From DASQYE01 sp036389675 (GTDB lineage: Bacteria > Acidobacteriota > Blastocatellia > Pyrinomonadales > Pyrinomonadaceae): a stretch of 64,000 nucleotides of DNA. Positions 17,594 to 26,816 of this stretch are shown piece after piece (position 1 is the first letter of the stretch; each line of letters begins with the position of its first letter). A program made the position numbers and the translations under genes. Location of the stretch: NCBI GenBank assembly GCA_036389675.1, contig DASVWI010000021.1:493544-557543 (forward strand), read 5' to 3'. The notes under the pieces were generated by a model that was not told the DNA's origin, made no database searches, and worked only from the letters and a program-made list of their open reading frames with translations.

Positions 17594-19288
17594 TCAGCGC
17601 TTGACGAGATCGTTGCGCGCGAAGAGCACAAGGGTCACGCCCGGACGCAGCTGATAGGAATCGATGCGCGTGTAACGGTCGCCGAGCGCGGCCTCTAGCT
17701 CAAGCTCCTGCGTGTCAGACCCGATCACGAGCGGCTCGTCGGCGACGGCGATTCGGCCCGCGTAACCTACGCGCGTGTAGTCGCGCAAGTACCATGGCAG
17801 CGGCCAGTACTCGGGCGAGGTGATGTTGATGGCCGTCTGCCTGCCCGTGCCCGCGGTAGCGGCAAAGCGATTGATGGCGTCAACGAGCGGCAGAATCTCG
17901 CGCACCGTATGGGCGTAAGGATAGATGTAGCCGTCGTCGTCGTAGTGCTTGAAATTCAGCTCGATCATCTGGTAGGCGCAGACAGAGAGCGCAGCCACGG
18001 CCAGCCCTATCGCTAAAACGCGCTGCGTGAGATCGTGCGTGCCCCACCTGTAGAGCAGGCCCAGACCGTACCCGCCGATGATCGCCAGCGGAACGATAAA
18101 ATTGAGCGCCAGCCAGGGCGTCTTGTAAGGAATGAGCGAATAGGCGGCGATGATGCCGGTGGCCCACAGCGCGACGAAGACGGCGACACTGTTGCGCCCG
18201 CGCCAGAAGGCCAGCAGGATGCCCACGACCCCGAGCACAAGCAGCGGCGCTTCCTTCAGCCAGAGCCAGTGCAGATACGTGTACCACTCGTGGACGTGCT
18301 CCTTCTTGCCCGTCCTGGCCCAAATCTCGAAAGTCTTCAGCGAATCCCTGATGCCCTGCGCGTGCGTCAGGAAAGACGAATAGAAGAGAACATAGACCAG
18401 TACGAACAGAATCAGGGCGGAGAGCGTGAGCGTTGCGATGCCGAGCGGGCCGCCGAAGCGCGTGAGACTCTCGCTTAAAGCATCATGCTCAGCGCCGTGT
18501 GCCCGCCGCCGCTGCTTCTTCTTCTGCCGGCCCTGTTTGACGGGCTGGCTTTCATGGCGGGCAGTTCTCCTTATGCCCATGTAGAGGGCTGTCATGGCGA
18601 GCGCGATCAGGAGGACGCCGGCGGAGATCATCGCCGTCTCTTTCGTAGCAAAGAGCAGGGCCGCCGAAGCCGCCGCGAGCATAAGATAAAGGAAGCTCGC
18701 GCTCTCGTAGAATCTGAGCGCGGCGACGACGATGCCGAGCGTGAAGAAGACGAAGAGCGATTCGTGTATGAAGTAGCGCGACATGTAGACAGCGCCGGGC
18801 GAGAGGGCGACGAGCGACGCGCCCGCGAGCGCGCCCACCGCGCCGAGCCGACGCCTGAGTGTCAGGACGAGCCAGACGGTCGCGACGCCGAACGCTACGG
18901 GCACGACGCGGATGGCATAGATGCTTAAGCCTGTGCCCGCCAGCTTGAAGAGCTTCGCCGCGACGAGCGCGAAATAATAGAGCGTCGGCCCGTGATAATT
19001 TGCCGGGTCGTATTGATAGACGCCATGGTTGATGAGCTTGATGAGGAAGAAGCCGTTGACGCCCTCGTCGTGATGCAAAGGGTTCAGCTCAAGCGCGTAC
19101 AGCCTGACGATGGCGGCCACCAGCAGGACGAAGCCGCTCGCAAGCTGCCATGTCCGCCCGTCCATCTCCGGGTCAGTAGCCTCCGGCACACCACGGCCCG
19201 CGCGCGTAGTTTTCGCACCCCAGAGCGCAGCAGCCCCGTCAGTGTGAGCCTCGTCACGGGAGCGCGTTTTTGTAGAGCCGGTACTCAC
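17594..19288 (-). CDS. GT-C-like membrane protein, TIGR03663 / Agl23-like family
   Basis: This 564-residue polytopic protein has about ten membrane segments. It carries the GT-C acidic motif early in the chain (LELNPLHHDEGVNGFF) and ends in a soluble domain (ITSPEYWPLPWYLRDYTRVGY). TIGR03663 members are linked to lipid-linked sugar transfer or flipping for protein glycosylation. The exact step is unknown. The first 40 residues are polar, and an internal Met at residue 42 (MDGRTW) is a possible later start. As given, the start overlaps the upstream membrane-protein gene by 35 bp. The pair is probably one operon. Confidence 0.8.
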   Translation of the reverse strand: MSTGSTKTRSRDEAHTDGAAALWGAKTTRAGRGVPEATDPEMDGRTWQLASGFVLLVAAIVRLYALELNPLHHDEGVNGFFLIKLINHGVYQYDPANYHGPTLYYFALVAAKLFKLAGTGLSIYAIRVVPVAFGVATVWLVLTLRRRLGAVGALAGASLVALSPGAVYMSRYFIHESLFVFFTLGIVVAALRFYESASFLYLMLAAASAALLFATKETAMISAGVLLIALAMTALYMGIRRTARHESQPVKQGRQKKKQRRRAHGAEHDALSESLTRFGGPLGIATLTLSALILFVLVYVLFYSSFLTHAQGIRDSLKTFEIWARTGKKEHVHEWYTYLHWLWLKEAPLLVLGVVGILLAFWRGRNSVAVFVALWATGIIAAYSLIPYKTPWLALNFIVPLAIIGGYGLGLLYRWGTHDLTQRVLAIGLAVAALSVCAYQMIELNFKHYDDDGYIYPYAHTVREILPLVDAINRFAATAGTGRQTAINITSPEYWPLPWYLRDYTRVGYAGRIAVADEPLVIGSDTQELELEAALGDRYTRIDSYQLRPGVTLVLFARNDLVKR

Positions 19289-21278
19289 CTACTTCCACCA
19301 CCATGCTGTAGCGTTCAAAGAAAGCATCATTAACGTGCACAAAGGCGCGCTCCTGTGGGCCAACGACTATATATTGAACATCGTAGCGGGCGAGGAGCGC
19401 GCTCGCATCCGGCGCGCCCGCGTAGATGCGCCCGATCTCCAACTCGCGCTGCCGGTAATCGAGCCCGTGCGTCCAGATGTGGCCGGGATAACCCATCAGC
19501 GAGCGCCTGCCCGTCAGGAAAACCGGGTGATTATGAATCGGCGCGTGCAGCACCAGCGCACGCGGCGAGGTCTGTGCTTCGACCATCGCGGCGAAAGCAA
19601 CGCCCTCCGCGCTAAACTCTTCGAGCGCCGTCTCGCGCGAGATGATTCTCCACACATCGAGCGCGCCGGAGAGCGTGAGCGCGACCACCATCACCGCAAC
19701 GATGATGCGTCGCCAGATACCCCCCCGCCAGAGCCTCGCCAGCAGGAGCGCGACCAGCGGCACAGACGCGACATACCAGTAAAAGAGAACCTTTATATTG
19801 TCCCACACCCATGGCGCTAATTTGAACAGGTTCGGGACGATGAAACAGAGCGTGAAGGGCAGGTAAAAGAGGAGCAACCGCTTCGGCACAAGTGGACGCG
19901 CGCCGCGCCAGAGGAGTGCGGCGGCGAGCAGCGGGATAAAGAGCCCCGCGTTGACGAGCCAGAACCACAACACGTTGGTCTGGCCGCGATCCCAGCCGTA
20001 CTGCCGGGCGAAAAACGTCCCGGCCTGCACGGAACTGCCGTGCGTCGCCCACCACATCTGCGGGCCGGCCAGCAAAAGCGCCGGGATAAAAAAGGCTGCC
20101 CACGCGCGCCAGCCCCGCCGCGCATCGATGAGCGCAAGACACGAGCCCACCATGACGACGACGATAAAAGTGTGCGCGTGCGCGAGCGGCAATAGACCGG
20201 CAACAATACCCGCGCCGATCATACGGCTCGCGCCGGGAAAGTTGAGAAAGGGAAAGAAAGCCGGCACGGGTATCGACTCTGCCCCTTTGGCCCGCTTAGC
20301 CTTTCCTCTCTTCGCCTTACTCTCCGCGCCCTTCGCGCCCTGAACGTCGCCGCCCGCGAAGACCTTCCACCACTCTATGAAGACGACGAGGGCCAGCCCC
20401 ATGCCGAGCAGCATACTCCGCTGCGGCACTAAGAGCGTCGTCAGGGCATTACCCCAGCGATAGATCGTCTCTGGAATGATCGTGTAATCGTGCGGCGGCT
20501 TAATAAGCACAGACAGGATGCTCTGATCGCTCTTGCGCGCATCATCGAATAAGAGCCACCAGCCAAGCCCGCCGCTCAGGAACACCAGCACGGGCGAGAG
20601 GTGCGCCGCCGCGCGGTCACGCGTCAACAGTAGCGCCCAGCGATGAAGCAGACCCGTGAGCCCGAGCGCCATCAGTAGATTTTCCAGCAGCATCGCATCA
20701 CGCAAAGTGGCTCCGGCCCGCACGAAACAGGCGGCGATGAAATCTGCCAGAAACGGATAGGTGAATCTAGCGCCCGCGTACGTCGGGTCTTCCGGCGGAA
20801 AGTTTGTGCCCTTAACGAAGCTCGTCACGACGCTCAGGTGAAACGGCAGGTCGCCGTAGTTGTTGGAGAGGCCCGTGTAGAGCGCGCCGTCCTGCTCGAA
20901 CATCGCGCGATCATAGACGAGCCATAACAGGATGGAGACGAGCGCGTAGAGGGCTATCAGAGAGGCGGAGCGAAGCGTTGGGTGCAGCACGGCGCGCCGC
21001 GCGCTGCTCACGGCCACCTCCACGTCGGCTAAAACCCTGGCCCTGCGCTTCGGCTCACGGAGCGCAAGCGCGGGGAGCGCCACCGTGGCGGCGGAGAGGG
21101 AGAGCGCGAGCAACGTCAGGCCCAACCATGAGGCGTAGATAAAACCGAGCAGCCCGAACGCGCAGAGCCCCACGAACGTCCCCGCGCACACACGCAAAAC
21201 GAGCGGCGCATCCTCATCGTAGAGATACGTGAAGAGCGTGCCGCCCGTCACCGCAATCAACGCAAGCACAAGAAACAT
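19254..21278 (-). CDS. Large polytopic membrane protein, GT-C glycosyltransferase-like
   Basis: This 674-residue protein has twelve or more predicted membrane segments. A luminal-type loop contains LYTGLSNNYGDLPFHLSVV (the acidic Asp-Leu-Pro site) and WSYP/YPFLADF-like sequence. The C-terminal soluble part has FLTGRRSLMGYPGHIW, a pattern common in membrane proteins that handle polyprenyl-linked sugars. A Lys/Arg-rich cytoplasmic stretch (KAKRGKAKRAKG) interrupts the middle. It lies directly upstream of and overlaps the TIGR03663 gene, suggesting joint function at the cell envelope. The precise family is not certain. Confidence 0.65.
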   Translation of the reverse strand: MFLVLALIAVTGGTLFTYLYDEDAPLVLRVCAGTFVGLCAFGLLGFIYASWLGLTLLALSLSAATVALPALALREPKRRARVLADVEVAVSSARRAVLHPTLRSASLIALYALVSILLWLVYDRAMFEQDGALYTGLSNNYGDLPFHLSVVTSFVKGTNFPPEDPTYAGARFTYPFLADFIAACFVRAGATLRDAMLLENLLMALGLTGLLHRWALLLTRDRAAAHLSPVLVFLSGGLGWWLLFDDARKSDQSILSVLIKPPHDYTIIPETIYRWGNALTTLLVPQRSMLLGMGLALVVFIEWWKVFAGGDVQGAKGAESKAKRGKAKRAKGAESIPVPAFFPFLNFPGASRMIGAGIVAGLLPLAHAHTFIVVVMVGSCLALIDARRGWRAWAAFFIPALLLAGPQMWWATHGSSVQAGTFFARQYGWDRGQTNVLWFWLVNAGLFIPLLAAALLWRGARPLVPKRLLLFYLPFTLCFIVPNLFKLAPWVWDNIKVLFYWYVASVPLVALLLARLWRGGIWRRIIVAVMVVALTLSGALDVWRIISRETALEEFSAEGVAFAAMVEAQTSPRALVLHAPIHNHPVFLTGRRSLMGYPGHIWTHGLDYRQRELEIGRIYAGAPDASALLARYDVQYIVVGPQERAFVHVNDAFFERYSMVVEVGEYRLYKNALP

Positions 21279-21359
21279 AAGGATGAAGGATGAAGGATGA
21301 AGGCGGAAGGAAAGAAAGCATTTCTTTCATCCTTCCGCCTTCATCCTTTATCCTTGCTT
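21279..21359. repeat. Heptamer palindrome, GGATGAA family (copy A1)
   Basis: The left arm holds three GGATGAA units followed by GGCGGAAGG. The right arm is its complement (with CATCCTT units) apart from a 3-base bulge and one mismatch, around a loop near AAAGCATTT. The right end GCTTTT touches the stop codon of the upstream tldE-like gene. The left end is directly next to the start codon of the membrane-protein gene, so the repeat fills the whole spacer. Confidence 0.85.
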
Positions 21360-22706
21360 TTAAACTGCGTCTGAGAGGCTCGTGAAGGCGAAGTCGCGCA
21401 CTTTGAGCGCGGGCGCAAGCACGGGCAATTGCTCACCGACGCGCTCCGAGCCGGTGATACGCACCGAGGGCGACATCATCTCGATGTTGTTCAGCATCTT
21501 GACGGGCGTCTCGTTGAAACGGAAGTTTTTGATCGCGCTCTTGAGCCTTCCCTTCTCGATGAGGAACGTGCCGTCGCGCGTCAGTCCCGTCAGCAGCACG
21601 GTCTGCGGGTCGACGAGGCGTATGTACCAGAGGCGCGTGACGAGGATGCCGCGCTCCGTGCTTTTGATCATATCCTCGATGGAGCTTGTCCCGCCGTCCA
21701 TGATTAAGTTCGCTGGGCCGGGCGTGGGCTGCTTGTCCTGCTTCCTGGCCCAGAAGCGAGAATAGTTCATCGTCTTGACGACGCCTGCGCGCACAAAGTC
21801 CAGACGCGTGTTCGGCAGACCCTCATTATCGAAAACGTCGCCCGGCCCGGCGGCATAATTCGGGTCTGTGTAGAGATTGACCTGATCGCCGAAGAACTTT
21901 TCGCCGACGCGATTTCCCCCGCCCTGCTTGGAGAGAAACGAGCGGCCCTCGTCGGCCTGCCGCGCGTCGAAGAAAAAGAGCATGAAGGAGACCAGATCGC
22001 CGACCGCGTTCGGCTCAAGGATGACAGTATAGTTGCCCGGCTCAATAGCGACCGGGTTCTTCGATAGCTCGGCCTTCTCGACGGCGCGCGCCCCGACCGC
22101 CTGCGCGTTGATGTCCGCGATGCGATGCGACATGGCCGAGCCCCAGCCTGAGCCAGTGCCGTCCGCCGTCCGCACGGTCGTCGTGAACGAGGCCAGAGAG
22201 CTGCGCGTGTAGCCGAAGTTGCCGCGCGTGTTGGCAATGGCGGTAAAGCCGCCGCGATTATCATAGAGACCGGCGGCGACCAGATTCTTCGCGCGCGCGG
22301 GCTCGATGGTCGCTGCGATCCCGCGGGCGCGCACGTCCGCGCCGGCCATGTGTGTCGCTTCGTCAAAGGCGTTGCCCGTCCCCTCGTACTTCTGCTTGCC
22401 GATAAAAGGCATCTGCTCGGGGTCTTCGGGCCTGAGGCGTGCGATCTCTTCGGCGGCGCGCACGACTCTCTCCATTCCCTGTGGGTCGAGCGTGTTCGTA
22501 GTCGCCACGCCGCTGCGCTGTCCGAAGTGTGAGTTGACGACGAGCGAGAGGTCTTCGGTATCGCCGCTGGTCGAGGCGGAGTTGACGCCAAAGCGCGTCC
22601 ATGCGGTGCGTCCGCCTTGCAGCGTCGCTTCCAGCTCGTCCGACTTCGAGAGCGCGAGCACCTTCTGCAACAGTTCTTCAGCTTCCTTGGCAGAGATCAG
22701 CGCCAT
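21360..22706 (-). CDS. TldE/PmbA family peptidase-associated protein
   Basis: This 448-residue protein is the partner subunit of TldD. In characterised pairs the TldD/TldE complex is a zinc protease that trims peptides such as microcins and CcdA. TldE lacks the metal-binding HExxxH motif, as here. Recognisable family sequence includes LDPQGMERVVRAAEEIARL, VILEPNAVGDLVSFM and the C-terminal IMDGGTSSIEDMIKSTERGILVTRLWYIR (given in part). The frame is open further upstream into tldD. I chose the ATG at 22706 because GGGGAGG lies ten bases before it and it follows the tldD stop by one base. The two genes form one operon. Confidence 0.93.
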   Translation of the reverse strand: MALISAKEAEELLQKVLALSKSDELEATLQGGRTAWTRFGVNSASTSGDTEDLSLVVNSHFGQRSGVATTNTLDPQGMERVVRAAEEIARLRPEDPEQMPFIGKQKYEGTGNAFDEATHMAGADVRARGIAATIEPARAKNLVAAGLYDNRGGFTAIANTRGNFGYTRSSLASFTTTVRTADGTGSGWGSAMSHRIADINAQAVGARAVEKAELSKNPVAIEPGNYTVILEPNAVGDLVSFMLFFFDARQADEGRSFLSKQGGGNRVGEKFFGDQVNLYTDPNYAAGPGDVFDNEGLPNTRLDFVRAGVVKTMNYSRFWARKQDKQPTPGPANLIMDGGTSSIEDMIKSTERGILVTRLWYIRLVDPQTVLLTGLTRDGTFLIEKGRLKSAIKNFRFNETPVKMLNNIEMMSPSVRITGSERVGEQLPVLAPALKVRDFAFTSLSDAV

Positions 22707-22707
22707 C

Positions 22708-24180
22708 TTAGATTTTCCTCCCCGTATTGATGACATTGATGCGGCGAAAGCGCGCGGGCGGGCAGCCGTGCGAGACGGCGTTGATCTGTCCGGGCTCTCC
22801 CTTGCCGTCAAAGTATGAGCCGCCGAGCATGTAGAACTCCCTTGAGCCGAGCCCGTCGCAGGCGTTCCAGAAATCAGGCGTGCGCGATTGATAAGCGACA
22901 TCGCGCAGCAGTCCCACCTTCTTCCCGTTCTTTATCTCCCAGAAGACCTGCCCGCCGAACTGGAAATTGTAGCGCTGCTGGTCAATGGAGAAAGAGCCGT
23001 CGCCCTCTATATAAACGCCGTCCTTGACATCCGCAATGAGGTCGTCGGCGCTGATCTTTTGATTGCCTTTGGCGGGCTGCAAGCTCACGTTCGGCATCCT
23101 TTGAAACTGTACGGAGCGCCAGCTATCGGCATAGCTCGCGCCGTTCGAGCGCTCAAGGCCGATGACGGCGGCGTTGTCGCGCACGGTTTGATAACCGACC
23201 AGCACACCGTCCCTGATGATGTCCCACTCCGTAGTCTTCACGCCCTCGTCGTCCCAGCCGCAGGTCGCTAAGCCGTTCGCTTGCGTCTTGTCGGCCTTGA
23301 TGTTGACGATCTTCGAGCCGTACTGGAATTTCCCCAGCTTCTCGCGCGTGGCAAACGACGTGCCCGCGTAGTTGGCCTCGAACCCGAGGACGCGATCAAG
23401 CTCGGTCGGGTGGCCGACCGATTCGTGAACCGTGAGCCACAGGTGCGTCGGGTGAAGCACGAGGTCTTTATAGCCGGGCTCGACCGGCTTGGCCGTGTGT
23501 TTTTGAATCGCCTGCTCGGCGGCGCGCGGCGCTTCACCGAGCAGGTCGTACTCGGCGACCACCTCGTAGCCCTTGCCGACGGGCGTGCCTAAACTATTGC
23601 GCTGCTCGAAGCGCCCCGTCTTGGTGTTGACGCTTGTGACCGTAAAGCTGGGCCATGAGCGAATCAACGTCTGCTCGATATAGGAGCCTTCGGTCGAGGC
23701 GAAATACTTCTCTTCCTTGGTAAAGAACATGATCGAATTGACGAACATCGGCCCGGGCGCTCCCTTGACCTTGGTGGCCGCGTCGTTGACCTTGAGCAGG
23801 TAATCGGCCTTCTCCGAGAGCGAGACGGTGAAGGGGTCTTGTTTGACGGGCGTGTTGTATTTCGCGTCTGGGTATCTCTCGACGGGGACGAGCGTGATCG
23901 GCGTTTTCTGAATCGTCTTGTTGGCGCGCGCCACACTCACGGCCCGCTCCGCGACGCGCGCGATCTCCTCCTTTTCCAGCCGGCTGGAGGCGGCAAACCC
24001 CCACGCCCCGTCAACCAGCACGCGGACGCCGAAGCCGAAGGTCTCCGTGTTGGTGACGTTTTGGACGCGCTGCTCGCGCGTCACAACGAACTGGTTGAGA
24101 AAGCGACTGATGCGTATGTCGGCGTAGGAAGCGCCCTTCGCCTTAGCGGCATTCAAAGCGACATCGGCCAAATCTTTCAT
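22708..24180 (-). CDS. tldD: TldD family zinc metalloprotease
   Basis: This 490-residue protein carries the catalytic zinc motif in VHESVGHPTELDR, with HExxxH and the downstream Glu. Other family blocks are FGVRVLVDGAWGFAASS near the N-terminus, the ADKTQANGLATCGWDDEGVKT region, and the C-terminal SREFYMLGGSYFDGKGEPGQ (given in part). It forms the protease core of the TldD/TldE complex in the cytosol, and the TldE gene follows after one base. A ribosome binding site (CGGAGA) lies shortly before the ATG. The gene is divergent from ychF across 214 bp. Confidence 0.95.
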   Translation of the reverse strand: MKDLADVALNAAKAKGASYADIRISRFLNQFVVTREQRVQNVTNTETFGFGVRVLVDGAWGFAASSRLEKEEIARVAERAVSVARANKTIQKTPITLVPVERYPDAKYNTPVKQDPFTVSLSEKADYLLKVNDAATKVKGAPGPMFVNSIMFFTKEEKYFASTEGSYIEQTLIRSWPSFTVTSVNTKTGRFEQRNSLGTPVGKGYEVVAEYDLLGEAPRAAEQAIQKHTAKPVEPGYKDLVLHPTHLWLTVHESVGHPTELDRVLGFEANYAGTSFATREKLGKFQYGSKIVNIKADKTQANGLATCGWDDEGVKTTEWDIIRDGVLVGYQTVRDNAAVIGLERSNGASYADSWRSVQFQRMPNVSLQPAKGNQKISADDLIADVKDGVYIEGDGSFSIDQQRYNFQFGGQVFWEIKNGKKVGLLRDVAYQSRTPDFWNACDGLGSREFYMLGGSYFDGKGEPGQINAVSHGCPPARFRRINVINTGRKI

Positions 24181-24394
24181 CTTATGGTCTCCGAAATGAA
24201 ATGCTTTGCGGTTTGATTATAACTGACTGTGACCGGACAGATTGATTATACGCGAAACCCATCGAATAGTTGCAAAAGGCGCGGCGGCCCGCGGCCCTCA
24301 CCCCGCGCCGCCGGACTAGACAGGGCGCGCACGAAGAGTGTAAAAGTGTTGGTTTCGCTTTCGTGCGTTATTTCGTTCCATGTGAGGTGTCTTT

Positions 24395-25495
24395 ATGCTT
24401 CGGGCAGGTATCGTCGGTCTTCCTAACGTCGGCAAGTCCACGCTCTTTAACGCGCTGACGGCGCAGTCGTCTGCGCTTGCGGCCAACTATCCTTTCGCCA
24501 CCATAGAGCCCAACGTCGGCGTCGTCGCCGTGCCGGACGAGAGGCTGGAGCCGCTGGCGAAACTGGTCAAGACAACGGTGATCGTGCCCGCGACCGTGGA
24601 GTTTCTGGACATCGCGGGCCTCGTGCGCGGCGCGTCGAAGGGCGAGGGGCTGGGTAATCAGTTTCTCGCCAACATACGCGAGACGGACACGGTCGTGCAG
24701 GTCGTGCGCTGTTTTGAAGACGAGAATATAGTTCACGTCGAGGGCACTGTTGACCCGCGCCGCGACATAGAGACCATCCAGATAGAACTGGCGCTGGCCG
24801 ACCTCTCGACGGTCGAGCGGCGGCGCGAGCGCGCGCAGAAGGTTGCCAAGAGCGGCGACAAGGCGGCGCGCGCAGAACTGGATGTGCTCGATAAGATTCA
24901 GCCCGCGCTCGAAGAGGGTCACTCCGCCCGCACCGTCACGCTCACGCCTGAAGAGCGCGCCGTCGCGCGCGGCTTCTTTCTACTGACGATGAAGCCGACC
25001 ATCTATGCCGCCAACGTTGACGAGGCGACGCTCTCGGATAAGGAAGAGAATGCCCATGTGCGAGTGGTGCGCGAAACGGCGGAGAGCGAAGCGGCAGAGT
25101 GTGTGGTCATCTGCGCGCAGCTTGAAGCCGAGCTGGTCGCGCTGCCGCCGGACGAGCGGCGCGATTATCTTGAAGCGCTCGGCGTCGAGGGCAGCGGCGT
25201 AGACCGCCTGATCAAGGGCGCTTATCACCTGCTCGGCCTGATGTCGTTTTTGACGGCGGGCGAAAAGGAGGTGCGCGCATGGACGATTCCGCAGGGCACG
25301 CGCGCGCCGCAGGCCGCCGGCACGATTCACACGGACATCGAGCGCGGCTTTATCCGCGCCGAAATCGTCAGCTACGACCAACTGATGCGCGCGGGCTCTT
25401 ATGCCGCCGCGCGCGAACAGGGCCTGCTCAGACTCGAAGGCAAAGACTACGTCATGCAGGAAGGCGACATAGTCAACTTTCGCTTCAATGTCTGA
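24395..25495 (+). CDS. ychF: Redox-regulated ATPase YchF (Obg-like)
   Basis: This 366-residue protein has the G1 motif GLPNVGKSTLFNALT at the N-terminus, DIAGLVRGASKGEGLGNQFL (G3) and the altered G4 region typical of YchF, which prefers ATP to GTP. The C-terminal TGS domain ends with KDYVMQEGDIVNFRFNV, as in the family. YchF binds ribosomes and takes part in stress and translation control. GAGGTG lies six bases before the ATG. A weak hairpin at 25654-25673 (CCGCCT/AGGCGG), about 160 bp downstream, may end the transcript. Confidence 0.97.
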   Translation: MLRAGIVGLPNVGKSTLFNALTAQSSALAANYPFATIEPNVGVVAVPDERLEPLAKLVKTTVIVPATVEFLDIAGLVRGASKGEGLGNQFLANIRETDTVVQVVRCFEDENIVHVEGTVDPRRDIETIQIELALADLSTVERRRERAQKVAKSGDKAARAELDVLDKIQPALEEGHSARTVTLTPEERAVARGFFLLTMKPTIYAANVDEATLSDKEENAHVRVVRETAESEAAECVVICAQLEAELVALPPDERRDYLEALGVEGSGVDRLIKGAYHLLGLMSFLTAGEKEVRAWTIPQGTRAPQAAGTIHTDIERGFIRAEIVSYDQLMRAGSYAAAREQGLLRLEGKDYVMQEGDIVNFRFNV

Positions 25496-25754
25496 AGCGA
25501 ACCATTTTCCGCAGTTCGCTTGCCTCCTCCCAATCCAGCAAGATGCGGCCCGTTTTGGGCTCGCCTCTCCTCTTTTATGCTGCCACCATCACCCGCCTGA
25601 AGGTCTGAAACGAAGCCACGCGCCAGCCAGGCGCACGCCCACTCGAAGTCTAACCGCCTTGTGGCCCAGGCGGCTTTGAGTTATAAGGTGCAATCCCATT
25701 GCTTTAAAATGAGGACTCCCGACAACCAATCTGTTAACTCCCAGGAGACTCCCA

Positions 25755-26720
25755 ATGACCAGAATAACGTTCCGCCTCGCTATAGTACTTGCCTGTTTTA
25801 CGTTCGGTAGCCTGTTCGCTCAGGCGCAGAATAGTCTACGCTCATGGGTTTCAACCCTCGGCAGCGATAATAACAATCCAAACTGCTCCCGTACGGCTCC
25901 ATGCAGGACATTGGCATGGGCCATACTCCAGACCAAGCCCAACGGAGAGATAGATATCCTTGACCCGGGTGGCTATGGCCCTGTCACAATTGATCGGTCA
26001 ATCACCATTGACGGCACTGGAACACTCGCCTCCATTTTAGCCGGCAATGGTCAGAACGGGATCACTATTAATCTCAATCCCGCTGACGCGCTTAAAACAG
26101 TGCGGCTGCGCGGACTGGCGATTACAGGCATGGGCGATGGTGCAAAGACAGGGCTCAAAGGGATACAGATCACCAATACTAACTTCGCCGTTCTGAAAGT
26201 CTTCCTTGAAGACATAGTCATTGATGGCTTCTCGCAGGAAGGCATTCGCTACGACCTGAACGGCGGAGAATTGGTCGTTAAAAACTCGACCATCAGAAAC
26301 AATGACGGCGCTGGCATCAGGGTTGACAGCCCGAGCGGTCTCCTCGTGCACGTGACGGTCGAGAAGTCCTCTCTGGTTTACAATGGCGAAGGCATCCACT
26401 TTGAAGACAACGTGCGCGGGGGCGTGATTGAGAGCGTCATTTCCCACAACACGACGAATGGGGTAGCGGTCATCAATTCGACGGCAGCGTCCGAGGTGCA
26501 GTTGGAACACACGTTGATCTCGGAGAACAAGCAGGCGGGAGTGCTGACCGGTGGCGGCGTGACGTACGGGTCAGCGCATCTCTCCGACTGTACGATCATC
26601 CACAACAACGTGGGCTTGCAGATGAATGCGAATGGGTTGATCAAGTCGTGGGGAAATAATCGGCTCGCGCTCAATAACACAAACGGCGCATTCAGCCCTC
26701 CGGTAGTACCGCAACAGTAA
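25755..26720 (+). CDS. Secreted right-handed beta-helix protein
   Basis: This 321-residue protein starts with a signal peptide (MTRITFRLAIVLACFTFGSLFAQAQ) and a good ribosome binding site (CAGGAG). The mature part opens with a Cys pair (NNPNCSRTAPCRTLAWA), a motif seen at the entry of parallel beta-helix proteins. Repeated rungs follow, rich in Asn, Gly, Val and Ile (IRNNDGAGIRV, VIESVISHNTTNGVAV, LISENKQAGVL). No catalytic acid cluster typical of pectate lyases is obvious, so the role may be polysaccharide binding or hydrolysis. It ends with a Pro-rich tail. The terminator at 26750-26795 follows. Confidence 0.82.
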   Translation: MTRITFRLAIVLACFTFGSLFAQAQNSLRSWVSTLGSDNNNPNCSRTAPCRTLAWAILQTKPNGEIDILDPGGYGPVTIDRSITIDGTGTLASILAGNGQNGITINLNPADALKTVRLRGLAITGMGDGAKTGLKGIQITNTNFAVLKVFLEDIVIDGFSQEGIRYDLNGGELVVKNSTIRNNDGAGIRVDSPSGLLVHVTVEKSSLVYNGEGIHFEDNVRGGVIESVISHNTTNGVAVINSTAASEVQLEHTLISENKQAGVLTGGGVTYGSAHLSDCTIIHNNVGLQMNANGLIKSWGNNRLALNNTNGAFSPPVVPQQ

Positions 26721-26749
26721 GAGCTGTCTTAAATGTTTTCCAGCGTACG

Positions 26750-26795
26750 CTCCCGCCGGCTTCTGGAGAGGTTGGCGGGAGTTGATTTTGTTTCG
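26750..26795 (+). terminator. Intrinsic-type terminator of the beta-helix gene
   Basis: An 8-bp stem (CTCCCGCC at 26750-26757 and GGCGGGAG at 26774-26781) is followed by the T-rich stretch TTGATTTTGTTT. It lies 30 bp after the stop codon, before the convergent gene ending at 26817. It is oriented for the plus strand only. Confidence 0.6.
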
Positions 26796-26816
26796 GACAA
26801 CAGCCTCTCTTTGTCT

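Noticed and set aside
25600..25700. tRNA gene near a CCGCCT/AGGCGG hairpin
   Set aside because: No cloverleaf arms, T-loop or anticodon loop could be built. It is at most a weak terminator.
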